From an uncultured Pseudomonadota bacterium (GTDB lineage Bacteria > Pseudomonadota > Alphaproteobacteria > RF32 > CAG-239), in contig CACXFX010000202.1 in assembly GCA_902767055.1 (NCBI GenBank), forward strand, positions 1 to 6,956: 6,956 nt of DNA, given 5' to 3'. The translations under genes were made by a program, and so were the position numbers. The notes beneath the pieces are model-generated. The model did not search any database and was not told the DNA's origin. It saw only the letters and a list, made by a program, of their open reading frames with translations. This document shows, in pieces, positions 1-5,167 of this stretch. Position 1 is the stretch's first letter. Each line of letters begins with the position of its first letter.

Positions 1-5
1 CCCCG

Positions 6-31
6 CCGCTCACTCATGGTGCGGTTTTCTT
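6..31 (+). terminator. Possible rho-independent terminator of an upstream gene
   Basis: CCG (6-8) and CAC (11-13) can pair with GTG (19-21) and CGG (22-24), leaving a 2-nt bulge and a 5-nt loop. The T-rich run TTTTCTT follows. This would end transcription of a gene lying before the window. The stem is short and interrupted and the upstream context is missing, so the call is tentative. No convincing promoter for the next gene is visible in the first 62 bases. Confidence 0.3.
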
Positions 32-49
32 AATAATGTCAATAAATTC

Positions 50-55
50 AAGGAG
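50..55 (+). promoter_or_regulatory. Ribosome binding site that sets the LRR gene start
   Basis: AAGGAG lies 7 nt before the ATG at 63. An in-frame ATG at 36 has no such site, and using it would put nine polar and charged residues in front of a clean signal peptide. The start at 63 is therefore preferred. Confidence 0.8.
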
Positions 56-62
56 AAAAGAT

Positions 63-1148
63 ATGAAAAGAACATTATTTATTTTAGGTGTGTTAATAAG
101 CTTTAACGCCTATGGAGATGCCATAACGGGAGACACTTGCGGTGATGATTGTTCTTGGCGTTTGGAAAACGGCGTGCTGACAGTAACCGGTTCGGGAAGA
201 ATTAAAGGCTATAACAGAGATTGCTCAAATTTGGAAAGTACAGGTAAATGTACGACCGATGCGCCGTGGTTTGATTATGCGGAAAATATCGAAAAAGTTG
301 TGATACAAAACAAATCTGATAACGAAAAGTTTGAAACAATCGGACATAATGCTTTTGAAGATATGTTTTATACAAAAGAAATTATATTGCCCGAGGGAAT
401 TAAAACGATTGAAAATGAGGCTTTTCATGGCAACGTTGCTTTAGAAACAATCAACCTGCCAAACACTTTAGAAACTATTTCCCACTGGGGCTTATCAAGT
501 ACAAATCTTTCTGAAATAAATATTCCAGATTCTGTTACAGCCATCGGTACTGCCGCGTTTAGTAGTTCTTCACTTCAAAGTTTAAATATTCCAAATGGCG
601 CAACCATTTATGGACGAATATGCGATTCGTGCGAACAACTTGAAACCGTTGTTTTCGGTGAAAATATCACCATTGATACCGGTGGAGAAAACTTCCCGTT
701 TGTTAATACACCTTTACTTCAAAATGTATATTGTCAGCAAAAAGATATCGAATTTTGTCAGCGTATTTTACAGGATTCTTATAAATCCGCAGCTGAAATC
801 GAAAATTTGTTAAAGACGTACACCAATGAAGCCGGTGTTTATACACTTGAAGACGGGACAATGTTTGCCTCCCAAAATGATATGATGAACGGAGCAAATG
901 CATGTGTTGATATGGATACTTGCAAAGCTGCCGTTTTGAAAAATAAAGGATATTGTTTAAGTGATGAAATATGTGCGGCAATGGTCGCTTCCGAAAATGC
1001 CAATCACCCGATTGTATACAAAAACAAATCTTATGCTTCGGTTGATGATTTGCTTAAAGGTAAATATTTGCCAAAACGTATCTACACAATAGACGAAGCC
1101 AATGCGGTGGCCGGTGATAAAAACCGTGTGTCGATTAAATATCGCTAA
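63..1148 (+). CDS. Secreted BspA-like leucine-rich-repeat protein, cysteine-rich
   Basis: The protein has 361 residues from the ATG at 63. It starts with a signal peptide: KR, then the hydrophobic stretch TLFILGVLISF, with likely cleavage after about residue 18 (NAYG/DA). I see no lipobox cysteine directly after it. Residues 22-70 match the usual BspA opening, with GDTCGDDCSW, a glycine-rich LTVTGSGRIKGY and TDAPW. Residues 76-205 hold irregular LRR_5-type repeats with units such as IETIGHNAF, LETINLPNTLETIS and LSEINIPDSVTAIGTAAF. The remainder is not LRR. It carries two C-x5-C pairs (C281/C287 and C298/C304) and ends in a tail starting PKRIYTIDEANAVAG and finishing in IKYR. I count twelve cysteines in the mature part, which suggests disulfides outside the cytoplasm. 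BspA-like proteins are often surface adhesins, but the target here is unknown. The gene stands alone, with hairpins behind it. Family call fairly sure, function inferred. Confidence 0.8.
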   Translation: MKRTLFILGVLISFNAYGDAITGDTCGDDCSWRLENGVLTVTGSGRIKGYNRDCSNLESTGKCTTDAPWFDYAENIEKVVIQNKSDNEKFETIGHNAFEDMFYTKEIILPEGIKTIENEAFHGNVALETINLPNTLETISHWGLSSTNLSEINIPDSVTAIGTAAFSSSSLQSLNIPNGATIYGRICDSCEQLETVVFGENITIDTGGENFPFVNTPLLQNVYCQQKDIEFCQRILQDSYKSAAEIENLLKTYTNEAGVYTLEDGTMFASQNDMMNGANACVDMDTCKAAVLKNKGYCLSDEICAAMVASENANHPIVYKNKSYASVDDLLKGKYLPKRIYTIDEANAVAGDKNRVSIKYR

Positions 1149-1171
1149 AAAGGACGGTTTTAGTGCTTGCA

Positions 1172-1198
1172 ATCCCCGTTATGAAATGTAGCGGGGAT
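1172..1198 (+). terminator. Hairpin after the LRR gene, possible weak terminator
   Basis: ATCCCCGTT (1172-1180) pairs with AGCGGGGAT (1190-1198). This is a 9-bp stem with one G-U pair and a 9-nt loop. The following sequence is A/T-rich (AATATTTAAATTTGTTTG) but lacks an unbroken T run. It may terminate the LRR transcript or stabilise its 3' end. A second and stronger hairpin follows at 1229. Confidence 0.45.
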
Positions 1199-1217
1199 AA
1201 TATTTAAATTTGTTTGC

Positions 1218-1246
1218 TTGCAAAAAACAAAAATACCTCTTATAAA
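1218..1246 (+). promoter_or_regulatory. Sigma70-like promoter for tatD-tcdA-hydF
   Basis: TTGCAA (1218-1223) and TATAAA (1241-1246) are separated by exactly 17 bp, matching the consensus at 4/6 and 5/6 positions. Transcription would start near 1253, giving a leader of about 15 nt that keeps the GAGGT ribosome binding site before the ATG at 1268. The -10 box lies at the loop edge of the 1229-1266 inverted repeat. The spacing and position make this a good candidate, but it rests on consensus matching only. Confidence 0.5.
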
Positions 1247-1266
1247 GGATCTCAAGAGGTATTTTT
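1229..1266. terminator. Strong 13-bp hairpin with T run, probably bidirectional terminator, overlapping the tatD promoter and RBS
   Basis: Positions 1229-1241 pair perfectly with 1254-1266 around a 12-nt loop; the stem core is TACCTCTT/AAGAGGTA. The top strand runs into a T stretch (1262-1267) and the bottom strand into TTTTGTTTTTTG, so it can stop transcription from either side. The 3' arm holds the tatD ribosome binding site (AAGAGGT, 1254-1260) and the start codon follows one base after the T run. A transcript reading through from the LRR gene would therefore have this site locked in the stem. Confidence 0.7.
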
Positions 1267-1267
1267 T

Positions 1268-1993
1268 ATGCAATTTTTTGATACACACATTCATTTGGCA
1301 GATTTTGGCACGAATAAGCCGGAAGATATCATGGCTTATCTTGATGAGTTCGGTGTCAAAAAATGCGTTTGTGTGTCCGCGCACATAAAAGATTGGCCGA
1401 TTGTCGCCGATTTTGCACGCAATTTTGCTTTCAGGGTTGTGCCGGCTTTCGGGTTGCATCCGTGGTATGTAAAGGAGGCCGGCGATACTTTTCAAAACGA
1501 TTTGGAAACGTATTTAGAGGAATTTCCGTCAGCTTTGATCGGGGAATGCGGTTTTGATAAGCTTAAAAATCAAGATATTGATGCCCAGAAAAAAGTTTTT
1601 GATGTTGAGCTTGATTTGGCTTTGCGTTATCGCCGGCCGCTTTTGTTGCATACCGTCAAATCTGATGGCGTGATGCAAGAATATGATGCATTTTTGCCTC
1701 AAAACTCAGTTTTTCATTCTTTTTCCGGTTCGCTCGAGCGCGCAAAGCAAATCAAAAAATTCGGGTTTTATATTGCCGTCAATCGAAAATTTTTTAATAA
1801 AAAAGATGCTGAAGATATTTTAAAAACCATCGATAAAAACAAGCTTTTAATCGAAACAGATGCTCCTTATCAATCTAAAGCGGAAGATTTGCCCGAAGTG
1901 GTGAAAAAAATAGCTCAAATCTTAAACCAAGACGAAAAGCAAACGGCGGATATGCTTTATCTTAATGCGTTGGAGGCTTTGGTAAATGACTGA
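1268..1993 (+). CDS. TatD-family metal-dependent hydrolase / DNase
   Basis: This 241-residue protein of the amidohydrolase superfamily has all the TatD metal-site motifs: H7 and H9 in DTHIHL, GLHPW at 62-66, E93 in IGECGFD, H128 in LLLHT, H150 in FHSFSG, and D198 in IETDAPY. TatD proteins are cytoplasmic and use two metal ions; E. coli members have DNase or 3'-5' exonuclease activity and are linked to DNA repair. The exact substrate here cannot be read from sequence. It is a little shorter than the common 255-265 residues. The ATG at 1268 is chosen because GAGGT sits 7 nt upstream and the family begins right at this FDTHIHL motif; a TTG at 1214 would add 18 unrelated residues encoded by the hairpin. 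It is the first gene of an operon, and its last 8 nt overlap tcdA. Confidence 0.9.
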   Translation: MQFFDTHIHLADFGTNKPEDIMAYLDEFGVKKCVCVSAHIKDWPIVADFARNFAFRVVPAFGLHPWYVKEAGDTFQNDLETYLEEFPSALIGECGFDKLKNQDIDAQKKVFDVELDLALRYRRPLLLHTVKSDGVMQEYDAFLPQNSVFHSFSGSLERAKQIKKFGFYIAVNRKFFNKKDAEDILKTIDKNKLLIETDAPYQSKAEDLPEVVKKIAQILNQDEKQTADMLYLNALEALVND

Positions 1994-2714
1994 TCATCGG
2001 TTTATGCGCACATCATTGTTGCTTGGTGCAAACGGGATGGAAAACTTAAAAAATGCAACGGTTGCGCTTGTCGGTCTCGGTGCGGTCGGCGGTTTTGCAC
2101 TTGAGGCTTTGGCGCGCGCCGGTGTCGGGCATTTGATTTTGGTTGATTTTGACCGCTTTGATGTCACCAACATCAATCGACAGATTTTGGCTTTAGAAAC
2201 GACAATCGGGGCAAAAAAGACAGATGTCGCCAAAGAGCGTGTTTTGAGTATCAACCCCGAATGCAACGTTGAAATTAGAGATATGTTTGTTTGCGCTCAA
2301 AATTTTGATGAAATTTTCAATCAAAAAATTGATTTTGTAGTTGATGCGATTGACAGTATCAAAGAAAAATGCGATATGATAGCTTATCTTTTTGAGAAAA
2401 AAATTCCTTGCATTTCGGCGATGGGAGCGGCGCTCAAGACCGATATTTCGGCGCTTAAAATTTCAAAATTGTCCGAAACGTCGTATTGCCCGATGGCCAA
2501 AAAAATCAGAAAAGACTTAAAACAGCGCGGTATCGATATTGATCAAGTCAAGTGCGTTGCGTGTTTTGAACAAAATAAATCAGGGCAAAAACCGATTATA
2601 GCCTCAAAAGACGGGAAAAAAGCTGTTTTAGGCTCGATGTCGACCGTTACGGCAGCGATGGGGCTGATGCTTGCCCACGAAGTTATTTTAAGCTTGGCTA
2701 AAGGAGAAAAATAA
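1986..2714 (+). CDS. tcdA: tRNA threonylcarbamoyladenosine dehydratase (TcdA/CsdL, E1-like ThiF fold)
   Basis: This E1-like enzyme uses ATP to cyclise t6A37 to ct6A37 in ANN-decoding tRNAs, acting in the cytoplasm. The 242 residues show a nucleotide-binding GLGAVGG (30-36), acidic DFD (54-56), NINRQ (63-66 region) with the conserved arginine, K78, VVDAID (118-123) and the SAMGAALKTD segment (144-153). MoeB and ThiF usually carry two CxxC pairs for zinc. Here there is only C190-x2-C193 plus C168, and the segment around KCVACFEQ lines up better with the TcdA C-terminal region. It is somewhat shorter than the E. coli protein (about 268). The ATG at 1986 is preceded by GGAGG (1972-1976) within tatD, and the gene overlaps tatD by 8 nt, suggesting translational coupling. 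Family is sure; TcdA is the most likely member. Confidence 0.85.
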   Translation: MTDHRFMRTSLLLGANGMENLKNATVALVGLGAVGGFALEALARAGVGHLILVDFDRFDVTNINRQILALETTIGAKKTDVAKERVLSINPECNVEIRDMFVCAQNFDEIFNQKIDFVVDAIDSIKEKCDMIAYLFEKKIPCISAMGAALKTDISALKISKLSETSYCPMAKKIRKDLKQRGIDIDQVKCVACFEQNKSGQKPIIASKDGKKAVLGSMSTVTAAMGLMLAHEVILSLAKGEK

Positions 2715-3901
2715 TGCAAACGACGCCAAAATCTTTGAGATTGCAAATTGCGATTTTGGGCAAGGTCAATGCCGGAAAATCTTCTTTTTTGAATTTAATG
2801 ACGGGGCAATCCGTTTCAATTGTTTCGGATGTGGCGGGCACAACGACCGATACGGTTGAAAAAGCGCAGGAATTTCATCCTTTGGGGCCGGTTTTATGGC
2901 TTGATACGGCAGGTTTTGGCGATATGAGCGAATTGGGGCAAAAAAGAAAACAAAAAATGCAAGATGCGCTTGAGCGTGCCGATGTTGCGATTTTTATTTC
3001 AAATTCAAAAATACTTGAAGAACCGGAAAAAGAGCTTTTGGCCTTGCTTGAAAGCAAAAAAATACCGCTGATTAAAGTCATTAATCAAAACAGGGATTTT
3101 GAGCCCTATCTTAAAGACGATTTTATTGTTTTGAATGCGGCGGATACTTCAAAGCGTGATGCGGCCGTCGGTCTTATTCAAAATGCACTTTTGGGTATTT
3201 GTCCCGAAGATTTTTTAACGCCGCCTGCGATGCTTGGTGATTTGGTCAAAGCGGGCGGTAAGGTTGTGATGATTGTTCCGATTGATGCCGAGGCGCCCAA
3301 AGGCCGTTTGATTATGCCTCAGGTACAGGCCATTCGCGATTGTTTGGATCATCGGCAGACGGTGATTGTTTGTCAAGAGGCAAATTATTTGAAAATACTT
3401 GAAGATTTAAAAACGCCGCCTGATTTGGTGGTATGCGATTCGCAAGTTGTTCAATTTATGGTACAAAATACGCCGCCCTCGGTGAAATGTACGACTTTTT
3501 CGATTTTAATGGCGCGCTTGAAAGGTGATTTAGAAGCGCTTGCCAAAGGGGCAAAGGCAATCAAAGACTTAAAAGACGGGGATAAAATTTTGATATCCGA
3601 GTCTTGTACGCATCACGCCATCAAAGATGATATCGGAACGATTAAAATCCCGAATTTAATGCTTAAGAAAACAGGCAAAAATTTAATTTTTGAGCACATT
3701 GCGGGTTGTGCTTTGCCGTATGATTTGAAAGGTTATCGGCTGATTATTCAGTGCGGCGGATGCACTCAAAACAGAAAAGCGATTTTATCAAAAATCGCCA
3801 CTGCCGAGCAAAGCGGTGTTCCGATCACCAATTACGGAATTTGTTTATCGGCGTTAAACGGCGTTTTGGATCGTGTTTTGGAACCTTTCAATTTGAATTA
3901 A
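2714..3901 (+). CDS. hydF: [FeFe]-hydrogenase H-cluster maturation GTPase HydF
   Basis: HydF is the scaffold on which the 2Fe part of the H-cluster is assembled by HydE and HydG and then passed to apo-HydA. The 395 residues show three regions. The N-terminal GTPase has P-loop GKVNAGKS (16-23), TTT (43-45) and DTAG (64-67). A middle dimerisation region covers about 170-285. The C-terminal 4Fe-4S site is C298-x-H300, then 46 residues, then C347-GG-C350, within the known CxHx(46-53)CxxC pattern. Two oddities appear. The G4 motif, normally NKxD, reads NQNRD (124-128). The histidine that often precedes the first CxxC cysteine is Q346. The start overlaps the tcdA stop by one base (TAATG) with AAAGGAG at 2701-2707, so it is the third gene of a coupled operon. 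hydE, hydG and hydA are not in the window. Length and domain order are normal, so it is probably functional. Confidence 0.95.
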   Translation: MQTTPKSLRLQIAILGKVNAGKSSFLNLMTGQSVSIVSDVAGTTTDTVEKAQEFHPLGPVLWLDTAGFGDMSELGQKRKQKMQDALERADVAIFISNSKILEEPEKELLALLESKKIPLIKVINQNRDFEPYLKDDFIVLNAADTSKRDAAVGLIQNALLGICPEDFLTPPAMLGDLVKAGGKVVMIVPIDAEAPKGRLIMPQVQAIRDCLDHRQTVIVCQEANYLKILEDLKTPPDLVVCDSQVVQFMVQNTPPSVKCTTFSILMARLKGDLEALAKGAKAIKDLKDGDKILISESCTHHAIKDDIGTIKIPNLMLKKTGKNLIFEHIAGCALPYDLKGYRLIIQCGGCTQNRKAILSKIATAEQSGVPITNYGICLSALNGVLDRVLEPFNLN

Positions 3902-3927
3902 AAAAATGCTTGCATTATGCATTTTTT
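3901..3927. terminator. Terminator of the tatD-tcdA-hydF operon
   Basis: AAAAAATGC (3901-3909) pairs perfectly with GCATTTTTT (3919-3927) around a 9-nt loop, beginning on the last base of the hydF stop codon. The 3' arm provides the T run. The symmetry allows it to work in both directions. Only three stem pairs next to the loop are mixed or G/C-containing, so its strength may be moderate. The loop carries the likely -35 box of the next promoter. Confidence 0.6.
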
Positions 3928-3937
3928 CGTGTATATT
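3910..3937 (+). promoter_or_regulatory. Candidate promoter of the rpsF-rpsR-rplI operon
   Basis: TTGCAT (3910-3915) and TATATT (3932-3937) are spaced by 16 bp. Transcription would begin near 3944 and give a leader of about 92 nt that starts just before the hairpin at 3951. The -35 box lies in the loop of the hydF terminator. The assignment is by consensus and position only. Confidence 0.45.
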
Positions 3938-3950
3938 GCGATTCGTCCTT

Positions 3951-4020
3951 GCCGGAAGAAATGGTTCTTTCGGCTATACATTAACCCGAACGTGCAAACG
4001 TTCATTTGTTGAGAATCCAT
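3951..4020 (+). promoter_or_regulatory. Structured leader of the rpsF operon, candidate S6:S18 autoregulatory element
   Basis: Two hairpins are visible. The first has ten pairs, GCCGGAAGAA (3951-3960) with TTCTTTCGGC (3965-3974), and an ATGG loop. The second is GAACGT (3988-3993) with ACGTTC (3998-4003) closed by a GCAA tetraloop and directly preceded by CCC, so a CCG abuts it. An alternative outer stem can form between 3961-3969 and 4011-4020 (ATGGTTCTT with GAGAATCCAT, one bulged base). It would destroy the first hairpin, enclose the second, and end right against the rpsF ribosome binding site. Leaders of rpsF in many bacteria bind the S6:S18 complex through a CCG next to a hairpin. The match here is inferred by eye. 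Confidence 0.45.
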
Positions 4021-4026
4021 AAGGAG
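4021..4026 (+). promoter_or_regulatory. Ribosome binding site that sets the rpsF start
   Basis: AAGGAG lies 9 nt before the ATG at 4036. An in-frame TTG at 4006 has no such site and would add ten residues foreign to the S6 family, which normally starts with a short lead into YE. The site directly follows the 3' strand of the alternative leader stem. Confidence 0.85.
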
Positions 4027-4035
4027 ATTTTATAT

Positions 4036-4380
4036 ATGTCTAATTACGAAAGCGTGCTTATCGCACGTCAGGACTTAGGCACCCCGCAGGTCAATGATCT
4101 TGTTGCTTCATTAAGCGATGTGATCAAGGCTGAAGGTGGCGAAGTCGTTAAAGTCGATAATTGGGGCCTTAAAAACCTTGCTTATCGCATTAAAAAGAAC
4201 CGCAAAGGTCACTATGTTTTGTTAAATATTGTTGCACCTGCAAGCGCGATTAAAGAATATGAGCGCTTGATGCGCTTAAACGAAGACGTCATTCGTTATA
4301 TGACAATCAAAGTTGATGAATTTAACAGCGAACTTTCTTCAGATGAAGATGTCGAAGCTGTTGAAAGCATGGGAGAATAA
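4036..4380 (+). CDS. rpsF: 30S ribosomal protein S6
   Basis: S6 binds 16S rRNA in the central domain as a heterodimer with S18, whose gene is next. The 114 residues begin [15 protein letters not shown] and include the S6 core: a [21 protein letters not shown] segment (residues 35-55 region), the [20 protein letters not shown] strand-helix, and [15 protein letters not shown]. The C-terminus is acidic ([14 protein letters not shown]), as is common in S6. It is the first gene of rpsF-rpsR-rplI, with no priB between it and rpsR. Its final codons carry GGGAG (4371-4375), which serves rpsR. Regulation probably works through the structured leader upstream. Confidence 0.97.
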   Translation: MSNYESVLIARQDLGTPQVNDLVASLSDVIKAEGGEVVKVDNWGLKNLAYRIKKNRKGHYVLLNIVAPASAIKEYERLMRLNEDVIRYMTIKVDEFNSELSSDEDVEAVESMGE

Positions 4381-4382
4381 AA

Positions 4383-4607
4383 ATGGCAAAATCATCTTTT
4401 TTTAGAAGAAAATCTTGTCCGTTTTCCGGCGAAAACGCTTTGAGAATCGATTATAAAGACGTGAAGCTCTTGTCCCGTTTTATTTCGGAAAAGGGTAAAA
4501 TCATTCCGTCACGTATCACTTCTGTTTCGGCAAAAAAGCAAAGAGAATTGGCTCGTGCGATTAAGCGCGCCCGTTATATCGGCTTGTTGCCTTATGTGGC
4601 TGATTAA
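4383..4607 (+). CDS. rpsR: 30S ribosomal protein S18
   Basis: S18 pairs with S6 on the platform of the small subunit. The 74-residue protein has the family landmarks: basic FFRRKSCPF near the N-terminus, the [19 protein letters not shown] core, and [20 protein letters not shown] at the C-terminus. It keeps a single cysteine (C12) in the RRKxCPF motif, so it is the C+ form with only part of a zinc-ribbon type motif. The ATG lies 2 nt after the rpsF stop, with GGGAG 7 nt ahead of it. Length is normal. Confidence 0.97.
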   Translation: MAKSSFFRRKSCPFSGENALRIDYKDVKLLSRFISEKGKIIPSRITSVSAKKQRELARAIKRARYIGLLPYVAD

Positions 4608-4621
4608 GAGGAGGTTTTGAT

Positions 4622-5107
4622 ATGGAAGTTATTCTTCTCGAACACGTCAATAAATTAGGCAAGATGGGCGATAAAGTAAACGTGAAAAACGGTTATGCCC
4701 GCAACTATCTTTTGCCTCAAAACAAAGCTTTGCGTGCAACTGAAGCAAATATTGCTTATTTTGAAAAGAAAAAAGCAGAGTTAGAAGCGCACAACAAGGC
4801 TTTGCTTGAAGCAGCGTTGAAACAAGCCGAAACCTTGAAAGGTTTTAAGGCTGTTTTGATCAGACAAGCTGCCGAAACCGGTCAACTCTACGGTTCTGTC
4901 ACAATTCGTGATATTGCCGCAGCGATTAAAGAAGCCGGTTTTGAAGTCGAGCGTCGCTTGGTTTATCTCGAAAGACCGATTAAAGACCTCGGCGTCTATA
5001 AAGTTCAGCTCAATCTTCACCCTGAAGTGACACAAACGATTTTGGTCAATGTGGCACGTACGGCAGATGAGGCAGATAAGCAGGAAAAAGCTTATACGGC
5101 AGAATAA
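4622..5107 (+). CDS. rplI: 50S ribosomal protein L9
   Basis: L9 binds domain V of 23S rRNA near the base of the L1 stalk and helps to maintain reading frame. The 161 residues show the N-terminal RNA-binding domain with the signature region GYARNYLLP (24-32), a long charged connecting helix (about 41-74), and a C-terminal domain with GQLYGSVTIRDIAAAIKEAGFEVERR. A short acidic tail (DEADKQEKAYTAE) extends past the core and makes it slightly longer than E. coli L9 (149). The ribosome binding site GAGGAGG (4608-4614) starts immediately after the rpsR stop and is the strongest in the window. It is the last gene of the operon. Confidence 0.97.
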   Translation: MEVILLEHVNKLGKMGDKVNVKNGYARNYLLPQNKALRATEANIAYFEKKKAELEAHNKALLEAALKQAETLKGFKAVLIRQAAETGQLYGSVTIRDIAAAIKEAGFEVERRLVYLERPIKDLGVYKVQLNLHPEVTQTILVNVARTADEADKQEKAYTAE

Positions 5108-5130
5108 AAAACGCTGAAAACTTAAAAATT

Positions 5131-5166
5131 TGGCTCTGGTTAAAAAATAATCAGAGCTGTTTTTTT
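5131..5166. terminator. Bidirectional terminator between rplI and the convergent transferase gene
   Basis: GCTCTGGTT (5133-5141) pairs with AATCAGAGC (5149-5157) with one G-U pair and a 7-nt A-rich loop. The outer bases add two weak pairs. Seven T residues (5160-5166) follow on the top strand. On the bottom strand the stem is followed by AAATTTTTAAG, so it can also end the minus-strand gene, whose stop is at 5168-5170. Confidence 0.85.
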
Positions 5167-5167
5167 A

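Noticed and set aside
36..62. Longer start of the LRR gene at the ATG at 36
   Set aside because: It has no ribosome binding site and would bury the signal peptide behind nine polar residues; AAGGAG supports the ATG at 63.
1214..1267. Longer start of tatD at TTG 1214
   Set aside because: The added residues come from the promoter and hairpin DNA and do not belong to the TatD family, which starts at FDTHIHL.
703..1495. Minus-strand open frames under the LRR and tatD genes
   Set aside because: They lie opposite genes with clear family motifs, lack convincing binding sites, and their translations look like antisense of the real proteins.
1986..2714. Reading the E1-like gene as MoeB or ThiF
   Set aside because: Only one CxxC pair is present instead of two, no MoaD or ThiS partner is nearby, and the C-terminal part fits TcdA better.
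2714..3901. Reading the GTPase as Era, EngA/Der or MnmE
   Set aside because: The C-terminal half has no KH domain and no second GTPase domain but carries the HydF CxH...CxxC cluster site.
3906..4022. A 38-codon open frame starting at ATG 3906 and ending at the rpsF ribosome binding site
   Set aside because: It has no ribosome binding site, starts inside the hydF terminator, crosses the likely promoter and transcription start, and its translation shows no recognisable pattern. It is probably chance, although its ending at the rpsF site made me consider a leader peptide.
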